This document shows, piece after piece, positions 42,211 through 55,110 of a stretch of 64,000 bases of DNA (the stretch's first letter is position 1; each line of letters begins with the position of its first letter). This stretch comes from Maritimibacter sp. Its GTDB lineage: Bacteria > Pseudomonadota > Alphaproteobacteria > Rhodobacterales > Rhodobacteraceae. The stretch is taken from assembly GCA_002701395.1 (NCBI GenBank), contig NZVC01000032.1:87947-151946 (forward strand). The letters are read 5' to 3'. A program made the position numbers and the translations under genes. The notes under the pieces are model-generated. The model was given only the letters and a program-made list of their open reading frames with translations. It searched no databases and had not been told where the DNA came from.

Positions 42211-44799
42211 ATGCCGCTGACCCGCCGATCCGTCAACCGCATGTCGGGCAACATCTGGCCCGGCTTCGTCGACGCGATGACGGGGCTGCTGCTGGTTCTG
42301 ATGTTCGTTCTGACCATCTTCATGGTGGTTCAATTCGTGTTGCAGGAACAGATCCACGGGCAGGAAGACGAACTCGACGCGCTGGCGACAGAGGTCAACG
42401 TGCTGGCCCGCGCGCTGGGGGTCGAGGAACGGCGAAACGAAGCCTTGGAAACCGAGCTTGGGTCGCTGAACGCCACGCTGGCGGATGCCCGCGCGCAGGG
42501 AGAAGCGCAAGCGTCGCTGATCGCCGACCTTCAGGCCGAGATCGCCGGCCAGACCGAGGAACTGCAAGCCCGCGCCGCCCGGATCGCATCGTTCGAGGAA
42601 CAGGTCGCGTCCCTGCTGGCGCAACGCGACGAAGCCCGCGCCGAGGGAGAGGCGCTGGCCGCCGACCTGTCCGAGCTTCAGGGCGAGAATGCCGAACTGA
42701 TTTCAGAGCAAGAGGCGCTTCAGCTGGCGCTGGCGCAAGCCCGCGACGAGATCGACGAACAGGTCGAGGCCGCGCGCCTTGCCGCCGCCCGACGCGAAGC
42801 ACTAGAGGCGCTGGTCGCCGATCTTGAACAGAAGGTGTCCGACCGCGATGCGTCGCTGGTTCGGTCGTTGGCACAGCTTGAAGGCGCGCGGACGCAGAAC
42901 GCGGACCTGAACGACAGGCTGGCGCTGATGCAGTCGGCGCTGGACGAAGAACGCTCGACCCTTGCCACGGTGCAGGACGAGGCTGCCAGCCTTCGCGAGC
43001 AGATCGTGTCTCTGACCGCCAGCCTGACCGAGGCGACCGACAGCCAGCAGGATACGCTGGACCAACTGGCCGCGCTGCGCGACAGCCTGCTGACGGAACA
43101 GGATGCGGCAGCCGCCGTCACGGCCGAGAACGAGACGCTGGCCGAGCGCATCGTGCGGCTGGAGGCGGAACTGGCCCAACGCGAGGCCGATGCCGAGCAG
43201 ACGGCGACCCTGTTGCAAGATCAGCTGGAAGACACCCGCGCCGAACTAAGCGAGGCCGAAGCCGAGCAACTCGCTCAGGAAGCGGCGGCAGAGGCCCTGC
43301 GCGCGCGGTTGGCTGCGCTGGAAGAAACGGTCGGAGAAACCGACGCCGCCCGGATCGCGCGGCTGGCCGAGGTTGAACAGCTGCGGCGCGCGATGGAAGC
43401 GATGGCGACCGAGCTTAGCGATGCCGAGGCGGCTCGGCTGGCAGAGCAGGCGGCGCTGGAAGAGTTGCGGCGCCGGTACGCCACCGCCGAAGCGGATCTG
43501 GACGAGGCCGAAAAAGCCCGGCTGGCCGAAGAGGCTGCTGCCGCCGAACTGCGCGCGCGCCTTGAAGCCGCCGAGGTGGACCTGACCGACGCCGAAGCCG
43601 AGCGGCTGGCCGAAGCCGCCGCCGCCGAGCAGCTTCGCGCGCAGCTGGCAGAGGTCGAGACCGAGCTGTCGGAAGAGGAAGCCGCGCGTCTGGCCGACGC
43701 GGCTGCGGCCGAGGCGCTGCAGGCACGGCTGGAAGAGTCGGATGCCGAGTTGACCGCGATGTCGCTGGCGCTGGAGGAAAAGCGGCAAGAGGCCGAGGAC
43801 ACGCTGACCCTGCTGGCGGCGGCCCGCGCGGCGGAAGAGGACCTGACGGAACGGTTGCAGGCCGCGCTGGCCGCGCAGTCCGAGGCCGAGGCCGAACTGG
43901 ATGCCGCGCAGGCGGAACTGACCTCGCTAAGCGGGTCGGCCGAAATCAGCGAGGAAGACCTGCGTAACCAGCTTGCCGCCGCGCTTGCCGCGCAGCGCCG
44001 TGCCGAACGGGCGGCCGAAGCCGCGCTGACCGAACAGGAACGCAACGACCTGCTGCTGGCCACCGCGAACGAACGACTGGGAGAGGCAGAGGTCGCCACG
44101 GCCGCGGACCAGCGCCGGATACAGGCGCTGAACGAACAGGTGGGCGAGCTGCGCCGCCAGATCGCCACCCTTCAGTCGATGCTGAACCTTGCCGCCGAAG
44201 AAGACGCGCAGTCGAACGTGCAGATCGAAGCGCTGGGCGCGCAGCTGAACGCCGCGCTGGCCCGTGCGGCGCAGGAAGAAAGCCGCCGGGCCGACGCGGA
44301 AGAGGCGCTGCGGCTAGAGCTGGAACGCCAGAAAGAGGAACTGGAACGCTTCCGGTCCGAGTTCTTCGGCCTTCTGTCACAGCTTCTGTCGGGCCGCGAC
44401 GGCGTGCGGATCGAGGGCGACCGCTTCGTGTTCTCGTCCGAGGTGCTGTTCGAAGTGGGCGATGCGGAACTGTCCGAGGCCGGCAAGGACCAGATCGCGG
44501 GCGTCGTCGAGATTCTGGCGGACGTGGCCGACGAGATCCCGCCGCAGATCGACTGGGTGCTGCGGGTCGACGGGCACACCGATGACACCGCCGTGCGCGG
44601 TGGCCGGTGGGAAGACAACTGGCAACTCAGCCAAGCCCGCGCGCTGTCGGTCGTGCGCTTCATGATCGACGAGCTTGGCTTCGCGCCCGACCGGCTGGCC
44701 GCGACGGGCTTCGGTGAATGGCAGCCCATCGCCGAGGGCGACACCCCCGAGGCCCGCGCCCAGAACCGGCGCATCGAGCTGAAGCTGACAGAGAAATAG
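42211..44799 (+). CDS. MotB/OmpA-like protein with a giant periplasmic coiled coil
   Basis: The product has 862 residues. One membrane helix lies at about 17-45 (PGFVDAMTGLLLVLMFVLTI) with D21 at the place of the ion-carrying Asp of MotB. Residues about 46-715 are a near-continuous coiled coil rich in Ala, Glu, Leu and Arg, including six exact-length 28-residue repeats at 347-514. Residues about 741-862 form an OmpA-like peptidoglycan-binding domain (VDGHTDDTAV, NWQLSQARALSVVRFM, NRRIELKL). The pair with the ExbB/MotA-like gene predicts a stator-like complex. It is far longer than MotB (about 300 residues). Confidence 0.88.
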   Translation: MPLTRRSVNRMSGNIWPGFVDAMTGLLLVLMFVLTIFMVVQFVLQEQIHGQEDELDALATEVNVLARALGVEERRNEALETELGSLNATLADARAQGEAQASLIADLQAEIAGQTEELQARAARIASFEEQVASLLAQRDEARAEGEALAADLSELQGENAELISEQEALQLALAQARDEIDEQVEAARLAAARREALEALVADLEQKVSDRDASLVRSLAQLEGARTQNADLNDRLALMQSALDEERSTLATVQDEAASLREQIVSLTASLTEATDSQQDTLDQLAALRDSLLTEQDAAAAVTAENETLAERIVRLEAELAQREADAEQTATLLQDQLEDTRAELSEAEAEQLAQEAAAEALRARLAALEETVGETDAARIARLAEVEQLRRAMEAMATELSDAEAARLAEQAALEELRRRYATAEADLDEAEKARLAEEAAAAELRARLEAAEVDLTDAEAERLAEAAAAEQLRAQLAEVETELSEEEAARLADAAAAEALQARLEESDAELTAMSLALEEKRQEAEDTLTLLAAARAAEEDLTERLQAALAAQSEAEAELDAAQAELTSLSGSAEISEEDLRNQLAAALAAQRRAERAAEAALTEQERNDLLLATANERLGEAEVATAADQRRIQALNEQVGELRRQIATLQSMLNLAAEEDAQSNVQIEALGAQLNAALARAAQEESRRADAEEALRLELERQKEELERFRSEFFGLLSQLLSGRDGVRIEGDRFVFSSEVLFEVGDAELSEAGKDQIAGVVEILADVADEIPPQIDWVLRVDGHTDDTAVRGGRWEDNWQLSQARALSVVRFMIDELGFAPDRLAATGFGEWQPIAEGDTPEARAQNRRIELKLTEK
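43249..43752 (+). repeat. Six tandem 84-bp repeats (28 residues, four heptads each)
   Basis: Residues 347-514 of the OmpA-like protein divide into six consecutive 28-residue units with no gaps, each of the form (S/T/D)(D/E)AEAxRLAExAA-x-EqLRARLxxxExxL. One unit reads SDAEAARLAEQA then ALEELRRRYATAEADL. Four heptads per unit means each repeat keeps the coiled-coil register. This indicates growth of the stalk by duplication. Confidence 0.85.
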
Positions 44800-44875
44800 C
44801 GGCAGGGCCGGGGAGGCCGGTCTTTACCTCTTTTAAACGCGCGGCTGGTACCTCCGCGCGGACAAAGGGGCTGCC

Positions 44876-45226
44876 ATGAACCTGTATCACTGCATGATCG
44901 ACCTGAAGAACGACGCCAAGGCGATCGTTTTTGCCAGCGCGCTGGAACGGTGGATGGAACATCTTCTGGCCGAAGGGCTGATCCTGCGGTGGCGGCTGCT
45001 TCGACGGAAACTGAACCTCGCTTCGGCATCGCATCGCGATTTCGTGCTGGAGATCGAAGTGCAGGGCCTTGCCGCGTTGGACGACCTGTTCGGACACGCC
45101 TGTTCCCGTTCCGCCGACGTGTCAGAGCTTTACGAAAAGGTTCACGGCATGGTCGAAACGGTCGAATACGGTCTGTATCGCCCGTTTCCCGACCCGGAAA
45201 GGGTCGAGCGTGTGGCGATCCTTTAG
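44876..45226 (+). CDS. Small conserved protein of unknown function (possibly DUF6614)
   Basis: The product has 116 residues, soluble, with no signal peptide. It opens MNLYHCMIDLKNDAKAIVFA and carries RWRLLRRKLNLASASHRDFVLEIEVQ, an alpha/beta ferredoxin-like pattern. I believe it belongs to a Rhodobacterales domain of unknown function, but I cannot confirm the number. It lies 76 bases after the OmpA-like gene. A terminator follows about 95 bases later. Confidence 0.7.
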   Translation: MNLYHCMIDLKNDAKAIVFASALERWMEHLLAEGLILRWRLLRRKLNLASASHRDFVLEIEVQGLAALDDLFGHACSRSADVSELYEKVHGMVETVEYGLYRPFPDPERVERVAIL

Positions 45227-45322
45227 GCGGCCGACGGGCTGCGGCCATCGCCCCGCGATTGCGCACGCGGATCGGAAGCGGCACCGATGGTGCAGGTCAT
45301 CGGGCGCTGGCGTCCGAAACGA

Positions 45323-45349
45323 AAAAGGGCCCCGAAACGGGGCCCTTTT
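45323..45349. terminator. Bidirectional terminator between the small protein and clpA
   Basis: AAAAGGGCCCCG and CGGGGCCCTTTT pair perfectly over 12 bp around a 3-base AAA loop. T-runs occur in both directions, so it ends both the rightward gene and clpA on the minus strand. Confidence 0.9.
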
Positions 45350-45370
45350 GTGTGTTCTGTCGAAGCCGGA

Positions 45371-47692
45371 TCAATCGGCGGTCAGAAGCGGCGGCTTCTT
45401 CGAGGCGATGCGCGGCGCGCCTGCCTCTTCGACCCGAAGGTCGATCTTGCCGTCCTTGACGCCAACCTTCACCACGCCGCCCTTGGCGAGCTTGCCAAAC
45501 AGCAGCTCTTCCGCCAGCGGCTTCTTGATGTTCTCCTGGATCACGCGGCCAAGCGGGCGGGCGCCCATCTTGTCGTCGTAGCCCTTTTCGGCCAGCCACT
45601 CGGCTGCCGGCTTGGTTAGCTCGATCGCGACGCCACGATCCAGAAGCTGGGCTTCCAGTTGCAGCACGAACTTCTCGACCACCTGCAGGATAACCTCTTT
45701 CGGCAGCGGGCCGAACGAGATGACCGCGTCCAGACGGTTGCGGAATTCCGGCGTGAACTGACGTTCGATGGCTGCGGTATCTTCGCCCTCGCGACGATCG
45801 CGGCCGAAGCCCATCGCCTCTTTGGCTTGTTCGGCAGCGCCGGCGTTCGACGTCATGATCAGGATCACGTTGCGGAAATCCACCGTGCGGCCGTTGTGGT
45901 CGGTCAGCTTGCCGTGGTCCATCACCTGCAGAAGGATGTTGTAGACATCCGGGTGTGCCTTCTCGATCTCGTCGAGCAGAAGCACGCAGTGCGGGTGCTG
46001 GTCGACACCGTCCGTCAGCATGCCGCCTTGGTCAAAGCCGACATAGCCCGGAGGCGCACCGATCAGGCGCGAAACAGCGTGCTTCTCCATGTATTCCGAC
46101 ATGTCGAAGCGCAGCATTTCGACCCCGAGCGACTCGGACAGTTGCTTGGCCACCTCGGTTTTGCCGACGCCGGTCGGGCCCGCGAACAGGTAGTTGCCGA
46201 TCGGCTTCTCCGGTTCGCGCAGGCCGGCACGGGCCAGCTTGATCGCGGACGACAGCGCCTCGATCGCGTTGTCCTGACCGAAGACCACGCGCTTCAGCGT
46301 GCCCTCCAGATCCTTCAGCACCTCGGCATCGTCCTTGCTGACGTTCTTCGGCGGGATGCGGGCGATCTTGGCGACGACGGCCTCGATCTCTTTCGCGCCG
46401 ATGGTTTTGCGACGCTTGCTGTCCGCCACCAGATGCTGCGCGGCGCCGGCCTCGTCGATGACGTCGATGGCCTTGTCCGGCAGCTTCCGGTCGTGGATGT
46501 AGCGGGCCGACAGTTCGACCGCCGACTTGATCGCATCAGAGGTGTACTTGATCTCGTGGTGCTTCTCGAAATACGGCTTCAGACCCTTCAGGATCTTCAC
46601 CGCATCGTCGACCGTCGGTTCATTCACGTCGATCTTCTGGAACCGGCGCGACAGCGCGCGATCCTTTTCAAAGTGCTGACGGAACTCCTTGTAGGTGGTC
46701 GAGCCCATGCAGCGCAGCTTGCCACCCTGAAGCGCGGGCTTCAGGAGGTTCGATGCGTCCATCGCACCGCCGGACGTGGCGCCGGCGCCGATCACGGTGT
46801 GGATCTCGTCGATGAACAGAATCGCATCGGGGTGCTCTTCAAGCTCGGTCACGACGGCCTTCAGCCGCTCTTCGAAGTCGCCGCGGTAACGGGTGCCGGC
46901 CAGCAGCGCGCCCATGTCGAGCGAGTAGATGGTCGCACCTTTCAGAACGTCGGGCGTTTCCTTGGCGACGATCTTGTGCGCAAGACCTTCGGCGATGGCG
47001 GTCTTGCCGACACCGGGATCGCCCACCAGCAGCGGGTTGTTCTTGCGCCGGCGGCACAGGACCTGGATGCAGCGTTCGACTTCCTGCGCGCGGCCGATCA
47101 GGGGATCGACGTCCCCCTTCTTCGACTTGGCGTTCAGGTCGACGCAATACTTCGCAAGGGCGCTTTCACCCTTCTGTTCATCCTCGGCCGTCTGAGTTTC
47201 CTCTTCGGCCTCGGTCGCGCCCTGAACCGGGCGGGATTCGCCGTAGGACGGATCCTTCGCCACGCCATGCGCGATGAAGTTGACCGCGTCATAGCGGGTC
47301 ATGTCCTGCTCTTGCAGGAAATAGGCCGCATTGGATTCGCGTTCCGCGAAGATCGCGACCAGCACGTTGGCGCCGGTCACTTCCGTGCGGCCGGACGACT
47401 GGACGTGGATCGCGGCGCGCTGGATCACGCGCTGGAATGCGGCGGTCGGCACGGCCTCGGACCCGTCAACATCGGTGACAAGGGTCGAAAGGTCGTCGTC
47501 GATGAAATCCACCAAAGTCTTTCGCAGCGCATCCAGATCGACACTGCAGGCCTGCATGACCTTGGCCGCGTCGGGTTCATCGACGAGGGCCAGAAGCAGA
47601 TGCTCCAGCGTCGCAAGCTCATGGCGGCGGGCGTTCGCCAGCGCCAGAGCCGAATGAATGGCTTGCTCGAGGGTGTTCGAAAATGACGGCAC
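45371..47692 (-). CDS. clpA: ATP-dependent Clp protease ATP-binding subunit ClpA
   Basis: The product has 773 residues, full length. The N-domain ([22 protein letters not shown]) binds adaptors. AAA+ domain 1 has Walker [10 protein letters not shown] (from 224) and [11 protein letters not shown]+ domain 2 has GPTGVGKTE near residue 510, and the [13 protein letters not shown]-terminus follows. An acidic linker (about 160-175) separates N-domain and D1. ClpA unfolds substrates for ClpP. The adaptor gene clpS, often next to clpA, is not adjacent here. The 187-base upstream region holds its promoter. Confidence 0.96.
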   Translation of the reverse strand: MPSFSNTLEQAIHSALALANARRHELATLEHLLLALVDEPDAAKVMQACSVDLDALRKTLVDFIDDDLSTLVTDVDGSEAVPTAAFQRVIQRAAIHVQSSGRTEVTGANVLVAIFAERESNAAYFLQEQDMTRYDAVNFIAHGVAKDPSYGESRPVQGATEAEEETQTAEDEQKGESALAKYCVDLNAKSKKGDVDPLIGRAQEVERCIQVLCRRRKNNPLLVGDPGVGKTAIAEGLAHKIVAKETPDVLKGATIYSLDMGALLAGTRYRGDFEERLKAVVTELEEHPDAILFIDEIHTVIGAGATSGGAMDASNLLKPALQGGKLRCMGSTTYKEFRQHFEKDRALSRRFQKIDVNEPTVDDAVKILKGLKPYFEKHHEIKYTSDAIKSAVELSARYIHDRKLPDKAIDVIDEAGAAQHLVADSKRRKTIGAKEIEAVVAKIARIPPKNVSKDDAEVLKDLEGTLKRVVFGQDNAIEALSSAIKLARAGLREPEKPIGNYLFAGPTGVGKTEVAKQLSESLGVEMLRFDMSEYMEKHAVSRLIGAPPGYVGFDQGGMLTDGVDQHPHCVLLLDEIEKAHPDVYNILLQVMDHGKLTDHNGRTVDFRNVILIMTSNAGAAEQAKEAMGFGRDRREGEDTAAIERQFTPEFRNRLDAVISFGPLPKEVILQVVEKFVLQLEAQLLDRGVAIELTKPAAEWLAEKGYDDKMGARPLGRVIQENIKKPLAEELLFGKLAKGGVVKVGVKDGKIDLRVEEAGAPRIASKKPPLLTAD

Positions 47693-47879
47693 CTGTCGTG
47701 CTCCTTCGCTTGGGCGGAGAGGGCCTAGGCCTCGTTCTCCACCGTGACCTCATACCGTTAAGGTTCGGTTCTTTTTCCCGCGCTTCAAGGGTTTTCTAAC
47801 GGCGTACGGTCACATTTTTATTCACGCGACCGGAATTTGGGCAGGAGGGCAACGCGGGGTGCCCAAGGTTGCGACGTTG

Positions 47880-48641
47880 TCAGAAGGAGTCTTTGCGCCT
47901 GCGGATCTCCGCAAAGACTTCGGCGTCGGGCGACGACTCCATATTTAGGAGCGCCTTGACCTCGTGCAAGTGGGCCCGAAGGAAGGGGTTTGTTTCCTTT
48001 TCCTGTCCAATGCTTGCTGGGACGGTAGGTTCGTTTCTGGAACGCTTAGCATCGATCTCTGCGGCGCGGGCCTGAAGCGCGGCATTGTCCGGCTCGATGG
48101 TCAGCGCGAAGCGTGCGTTCGCGGCCGTGTACTCGTGGCCGGAATACACCAGTGTGTCATCGGGCATCGCAAGGAACTTCTGCATCGAGTCCCACATCAT
48201 CTCGGGCGTTCCCTCGAACAATCGACCGCATCCAAGGGCCATAAGGCTGTCGGCCGAGAACACCGCCTTTGCCCGTGGAAAGTGAAAGGCAAGATGGCCG
48301 AGGGTGTGTCCCGGTACGGCAAGGGGGACCGTATAGCCGTCGCCTTCGCCGCCGTTCATGCCTTCTTCCAGTGCCATGTCGAGCGGCGGCAGCTTGTCGG
48401 CTTCGGCCTTGGGGCCCATCACCTTGCAGCCGTATTTGGCCCGCAGTTCTTCGACGCCGTCGACGTGATCGTGGTGGTGATGGGTGATCAGCAGGGCGTC
48501 CAGCCCCCAGCCGCGCTGGTAGAGCGCGTCGATGATCGGGCCCGCTTCGGGGGCGTCGATCAGGCAGACGCCGTCCGGCCCGTTCACCAGGTAGGCGTAA
48601 TTGTCGCGCAGGCAGGGGACGGTGACGATCTCCAGGGGCAT
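47880..48641 (-). CDS. gloB: Hydroxyacylglutathione hydrolase (glyoxalase II)
   Basis: The product has 253 residues. The metallo-beta-lactamase motif [12 protein letters not shown] is at about 51-62, with further ligands in [25 protein letters not shown] and YSGHEYT. The C-terminal helical glutathione-binding domain (NPFLRAH, KDSF end) is present. The enzyme hydrolyses S-lactoylglutathione in methylglyoxal detoxification. I chose the ATG at 48641. It is divergent from a methyltransferase gene with a 62-base gap. Confidence 0.95.
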   Translation of the reverse strand: MPLEIVTVPCLRDNYAYLVNGPDGVCLIDAPEAGPIIDALYQRGWGLDALLITHHHHDHVDGVEELRAKYGCKVMGPKAEADKLPPLDMALEEGMNGGEGDGYTVPLAVPGHTLGHLAFHFPRAKAVFSADSLMALGCGRLFEGTPEMMWDSMQKFLAMPDDTLVYSGHEYTAANARFALTIEPDNAALQARAAEIDAKRSRNEPTVPASIGQEKETNPFLRAHLHEVKALLNMESSPDAEVFAEIRRRKDSF

Positions 48642-48703
48642 GGTCTTTCCTTCATGCTGCGGTATTCTTTCCCCGACACTCGCCGATACGCCAACGGGCT
48701 GCA

Positions 48704-49447
48704 ATGCATCTGGATGTTCTGGACCTGCGCAACTTCTACTACCGCTCGGCCTTGGGCCGTGCGGCGCAGCGTGCGATCCGCAACCAAGTGATCGAACTGT
48801 GGCCGGACGCCCCGGGCGAGACGGTCGTGGGCTTCGGCTTTGCGGCGCCGCTCCTGCGGCCTTACCTGTCCACCGCCCAGCGTGTTGTCGCGCTGATGCC
48901 CGGACAGCAGGGCGTCATGCCCTGGCCGGGTGGCCAGCCCAACGTGTCGGTCCTTTGCGAAGAGACGCTGTGGCCGTTGCAGACCGGGCAGGCGGACAAG
49001 CTGATCCTTCTGCATGGGCTGGAAACGAGCGAGAACGCCCCGAAGGTGCTGGACGAATGCCGCCGGGTTTTGGTGCCGGGCGGCAAGGCGCTGTTCATCG
49101 TGCCGAACCGAGCCGGCCTGTGGGCACGGCGCGACGGCACGCCGTTTGGCTTCGGGCGGCCCTATTCGCTGTCGCAGCTTGAAACACAGTTGCAGCGCCA
49201 TTCGCTGGAACCGGCCCGCAGCAGCACCGCGCTGTACCAACCGCCGTCGGATGCACGGTTCTGGTTGAAGACCGGCAATTTTTGGGAACGCACGGGCCGT
49301 CGCCTGTCGATGGGCTATGCGGGCGGGGTGCTGATCGTCGAGGCGACCAAGCAGGTGTCGGCGCCGACCAAGGGCATCAAATCGCGTGTGCGCAAACCGC
49401 TGCGCGTGCTTGAAGGGCTGACGCAGCCCGAAGCGAAACCGGTCTGA
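48704..49447 (+). CDS. Class I SAM-dependent methyltransferase
   Basis: The product has 247 residues. A methyltransferase_11-like core is seen with [18 protein letters not shown] for the SAM loop, [39 protein letters not shown] for motifs II-III, and a Lys/Arg-rich tail that may touch nucleic acid or membrane. The usual GCG of motif I is altered to GFGF. The gene is a common neighbour of gloB in Rhodobacteraceae. Substrate unknown. Confidence 0.82.
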   Translation: MHLDVLDLRNFYYRSALGRAAQRAIRNQVIELWPDAPGETVVGFGFAAPLLRPYLSTAQRVVALMPGQQGVMPWPGGQPNVSVLCEETLWPLQTGQADKLILLHGLETSENAPKVLDECRRVLVPGGKALFIVPNRAGLWARRDGTPFGFGRPYSLSQLETQLQRHSLEPARSSTALYQPPSDARFWLKTGNFWERTGRRLSMGYAGGVLIVEATKQVSAPTKGIKSRVRKPLRVLEGLTQPEAKPV

Positions 49448-49465
49448 GCGCCCCTGTGTCGCGAG

Positions 49466-50326
49466 ATGTTGCCTGAGATGCGCCTGTTGCCTGTGATCGC
49501 ACTGGGCGGCCTTGTCGCTGTAGGCGTTCTTGCATGGGCGCTAAACGCCCACAGGATTGCCAAGCTGCGCGAGGCACAGACAGAGGCCCGCGCCGCCCTT
49601 ATGTCGGATCCCGTTGTCGCCGGGCTGTTGGAGCGTGGCAACGCGCGCTGTCCGCAGGCGGAGGAAGCCTTCGTCTGGGCCTGCGGCGTCGTCCTACGGT
49701 TCGATGCGCCGGTGCCGGGAGGGCTGTGCTCTTCGCCCGATCAGCCGCGCTTCGCCGGGCGGCTCGACTTGGGCGATGGCGGCCCTCCGGAGGACATGGT
49801 CTGGTATGGCCGCTATCGGCTGCCGCTGACCGGGCTGCTGCCCTGCCAAGGGTCCGAGTGCGGTGATGTGACCGTGATCGGGGCGGCCCGGGAAGACGCG
49901 GGCTTTGGTCAGCGGCAGATCCCGACAGAGATCGGCCCGAACCCGGTCTGGCCCGATTTCGAGGATCGCGGGACGTACGGGACGTGGCAGGACGGCGCAT
50001 GGGGTGTCCATGACGGCGGGCCGGTGTTCTTCCATTTCGGACAGGGGCGGCTTGGCGGTCTTGAAGGCTACGGCCCGCCGATCAGCATGACATCTTTTCA
50101 TCCTTCGCTGCCCCTGCTGGTCAGTCTGACCTTGCCGTTCGGCCAAAAGGATGGCTGGCGGCAGCACATGTCCCACCTGTTCGACGAACTGGAGCAGCGC
50201 GTCGTTCGTCGAGAGATCGCGGACACCTGTGTGCCCGATGCAAGCGCCGTGCGCTTCACCCTGAACCCTTATCGGCAAGACTGGCTGCGGCGGATCAAGG
50301 TCTGGGCCGAAGCGCAGGGCGGGTGA
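49466..50326 (+). CDS. Uncharacterised membrane-anchored protein
   Basis: The product has 286 residues with one N-terminal membrane helix or uncleaved signal (LLPVIALGGLVAVGVLAWAL, about 7-26). The outside part has four cysteines in two regions (CPQAEEAFVWACG and LCSS..LLPCQGSECG) that may form disulfides, and Trp/Gly-rich strands (GTYGTWQDGAWGVHDGGP). I recognise no family. It follows the methyltransferase by 18 bases. Starts at 49466 and 49478 are both possible. Confidence 0.65.
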   Translation: MLPEMRLLPVIALGGLVAVGVLAWALNAHRIAKLREAQTEARAALMSDPVVAGLLERGNARCPQAEEAFVWACGVVLRFDAPVPGGLCSSPDQPRFAGRLDLGDGGPPEDMVWYGRYRLPLTGLLPCQGSECGDVTVIGAAREDAGFGQRQIPTEIGPNPVWPDFEDRGTYGTWQDGAWGVHDGGPVFFHFGQGRLGGLEGYGPPISMTSFHPSLPLLVSLTLPFGQKDGWRQHMSHLFDELEQRVVRREIADTCVPDASAVRFTLNPYRQDWLRRIKVWAEAQGG

Positions 50327-50663
50327 TTGGCAGGCCGCCCGCAGGGCCGTTTGGGAACGGTGGCGCTAACAGTCGTCGCGGCGAAAAAATCGGATTTTTC
50401 AGGGGATTCGCCCGGCCGCTGACAGAAATTCGTGACTATTTCGCTACTTTATTTCCCTGCATTCGCTCGCAGAAATGTCATCGCCTTGTTTTCCTAGGGT
50501 TTCGGCGTCCCGGAAAGCGGGCTAAGAATGTTGCGGGCCGGAGAGGGCTCTGCTAGACCGACGCCGATTTTGAAGGCTGGGCCACTCGGCCTTGCCACTT
50601 GGGCTGCCTCGGCCCGCGTCATGCGTGGGGGGGAACGAGGCTTCAACACTCGGAAGGATCGAC
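50327..50663. other. 337-bp upstream region of the ATP synthase operon
   Basis: No credible gene is seen. The first part carries an A/T hairpin (AAAAAT-CGG-ATTTTT near 50385-50399), which may end the preceding transcript. The stretch 50418-50490 is A/T-rich relative to the rest (CGTGACTATTTCGCTACTTTATTTCC) and is the most likely site of the atp promoter, but I could not fix hexamers with good spacing. The last 170 bases are probably untranslated leader. Confidence 0.5.
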
Positions 50664-51224
50664 GTGTCCGAAACAGCTTCGATTTCGACCGGCATCGCTG
50701 CGCGCTACGCCACGGCCGTCTTTGAACTGGCCAAGGAAGACAACTCCATCGCCACTCTCGAAACCGACGTGGATACGCTGGACGCCGCACTTGCCGAAAG
50801 CGCGGACCTGCGCGACCTGATCAATTCGCCGATCTACAGCCGCGAAGCTCAGGGCAATGCGATCACCGCGGTCGCCCAGAAGATGGGCCTGTCGACCACG
50901 ATGACCAACGTGCTGGGCCTGATGGCCTCCAAGCGCCGCCTGTTCGTCCTGCCTTACACGTTGCGCGCCCTGCGCGACCGCATTGCGGAAGAGAAGGGCG
51001 AAGTCACGGCAGAGGTCGTGTCGGCGAAGGCGCTGACCAAGACGCAGTCCGAGAAGCTTGCGAAGACCCTCGCCTCGACCGTGGGCAAGGACGTGAAAAT
51101 CAATACGACCGTTGATGAAAGCCTCATCGGCGGTCTCGTCGTTAAGGTGGGCTCGAAGATGATCGACACGTCGATCCGCTCGAAGCTTGCCAACCTACAG
51201 AACGCAATGAAAGAGGTCGGATAA
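50664..51224 (+). CDS. atpH: ATP synthase F1 subunit delta
   Basis: The product has 186 residues. It shows the delta/OSCP pattern: [15 protein letters not shown], a helical N-domain, and the C-terminal [30 protein letters not shown]. It links the F1 head to the peripheral stalk. The start is GTG at 50664, preceded by GGAAGGA. It is the first gene of atpHAGDC; the F0 genes are elsewhere, as is normal for Rhodobacteraceae. Confidence 0.96.
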   Translation: MSETASISTGIAARYATAVFELAKEDNSIATLETDVDTLDAALAESADLRDLINSPIYSREAQGNAITAVAQKMGLSTTMTNVLGLMASKRRLFVLPYTLRALRDRIAEEKGEVTAEVVSAKALTKTQSEKLAKTLASTVGKDVKINTTVDESLIGGLVVKVGSKMIDTSIRSKLANLQNAMKEVG

Positions 51225-51225
51225 G

Positions 51226-52764
51226 ATGGCGATCCAAGCTGCGGAAATTTCCGCAATCCTTAAGGACCAGATCAAGAACTTCGGCCAGGAGGCCGAAGTG
51301 GCCGAGGTTGGCCGCGTGCTGTCCGTCGGTGACGGGATCGCCCGCGTGTTCGGCCTGGACAACGTGCAGGCCGGCGAGATGGTCGAGTTTCCGGGCGGCA
51401 TCATGGGCATGGCCCTGAACCTGGAAAGCGACAACGTCGGCGTCGTGATCTTCGGTTCCGACCGGGACATCAAGGAAGGCGACACCGTCAAGCGCACCAA
51501 CGACATCGTGTCGGTTCCGGTGGGCGACGCCCTGCTGGGCCGCGTTGTCGACGGCCTTGGCAACCCGATCGACGGCAAAGGCCCGATCGCCACGTCCGAG
51601 ACCCGCGTTGCCGACGTGAAGGCGCCGGGCATCATCCCGCGTAAATCGGTTCACGAGCCGATGGCGACCGGCCTGAAGGCCATCGACGCCATGATCCCGA
51701 TTGGCCGTGGCCAGCGCGAACTGATCATTGGTGACCGTCAGACCGGCAAGACCGCCGTGGCGCTGGACGCGATCATCAACCAGAAATCCTACAACGAAGC
51801 CGCCGGCGACGACGAAAGCCAGAAGCTCTACTGCGTGTACGTCGCCGTGGGCCAGAAGCGTTCGACCGTTGCGCAGCTGGTGAAGCGTCTCGAGGAAACC
51901 GGCGCGATCGAATACTCGATCGTCGTGGCCGCGACCGCCTCGGACCCCGCGCCGATGCAGTACCTCGCCCCCTACACCGCGACCGCGATGGGCGAATACT
52001 TCCGCGACAACGGCCGCCACGGCCTGATGATCTACGATGACCTGTCCAAGCAGGCCGTCGCCTATCGTCAGATGTCGCTGCTGCTGCGCCGTCCGCCGGG
52101 GCGTGAAGCCTACCCGGGCGACGTGTTCTACCTGCACTCCCGCCTGCTGGAACGTTCGGCCAAGCTGAACGAGGACAACGGTGCCGGCTCGCTGACCGCG
52201 TTGCCGATCATCGAAACCCAGGGCGGCGACGTGTCGGCGTTTATTCCGACCAACGTGATCTCGATCACCGACGGCCAGATCTTCCTGGAAACCGAACTGT
52301 TCTTCCAAGGCATCCGCCCGGCCGTGAACACCGGTCTGTCGGTGTCGCGCGTTGGCTCGTCGGCCCAGACCAAGGCGATGTCCTCGGTTGCTGGCCCGGT
52401 GAAACTGTCGCTCGCCCAGTACCGCGAGATGGCCGCCTTCGCTCAGTTCGGCTCTGACCTCGACGCCTCGACCCAGCAGCTGCTGAACCGGGGTGCGCGC
52501 CTGACCGAACTGATGAAGCAGCCGCAGTACTCGCCGCTGACCAACGCGGAAATCGTCTGCGTCATCTTCGCCGGTACCAATGGCTTCCTCGACAAGATCC
52601 CGCTTTCGAAGGTCAAGGACTTCGAGGCTGGTCTGCTGAACCACATGCGGACCAACCGTAAGGATATCCTGGACTGGATCACCAACGAGGACCCGAAGAT
52701 CAAAGGCGAGCCGGCTGACAAGCTGAAAGCCGCGATCGAGGAATTCGCCAAAGACTTCGCGTAA
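51226..52764 (+). CDS. atpA: ATP synthase F1 subunit alpha
   Basis: The product has 512 residues. It has the P-loop GDRQTGKTA near 169-177, the [22 protein letters not shown] segment, and the alpha/beta signature [14 protein letters not shown] with the arginine finger. It forms the non-catalytic nucleotide sites of F1. The start is one base after the atpH stop. Confidence 0.99.
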   Translation: MAIQAAEISAILKDQIKNFGQEAEVAEVGRVLSVGDGIARVFGLDNVQAGEMVEFPGGIMGMALNLESDNVGVVIFGSDRDIKEGDTVKRTNDIVSVPVGDALLGRVVDGLGNPIDGKGPIATSETRVADVKAPGIIPRKSVHEPMATGLKAIDAMIPIGRGQRELIIGDRQTGKTAVALDAIINQKSYNEAAGDDESQKLYCVYVAVGQKRSTVAQLVKRLEETGAIEYSIVVAATASDPAPMQYLAPYTATAMGEYFRDNGRHGLMIYDDLSKQAVAYRQMSLLLRRPPGREAYPGDVFYLHSRLLERSAKLNEDNGAGSLTALPIIETQGGDVSAFIPTNVISITDGQIFLETELFFQGIRPAVNTGLSVSRVGSSAQTKAMSSVAGPVKLSLAQYREMAAFAQFGSDLDASTQQLLNRGARLTELMKQPQYSPLTNAEIVCVIFAGTNGFLDKIPLSKVKDFEAGLLNHMRTNRKDILDWITNEDPKIKGEPADKLKAAIEEFAKDFA

Positions 52765-52776
52765 GGGGGAAGGCGA

Positions 52777-55099
<2,323 letters not shown>

Positions 55100-55110
55100 G
55101 GTAGGCAGAG

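Noticed and set aside
41025-44799. Zorya anti-phage defence (ZorAB-like pair)
   Set aside because: The MotA-like protein lacks the very long ZorA tail and no ZorC, ZorD or ZorE gene is adjacent; the neighbours are a ChaC-like enzyme and a small unknown protein.
45659-47686. Long open frame antisense to clpA
   Set aside because: It is a shadow of clpA with no recognisable domain.
47693-47879. clpS or a heat-shock promoter upstream of clpA
   Set aside because: No small reading frame with the ClpS motif is present, and the CTTGAA-like element has no -10 at proper spacing.
50385-50399. A/T hairpin upstream of atpH as a terminator
   Set aside because: The arms contain only A/T pairs closed over a 3-base loop, too weak for a confident terminator call.
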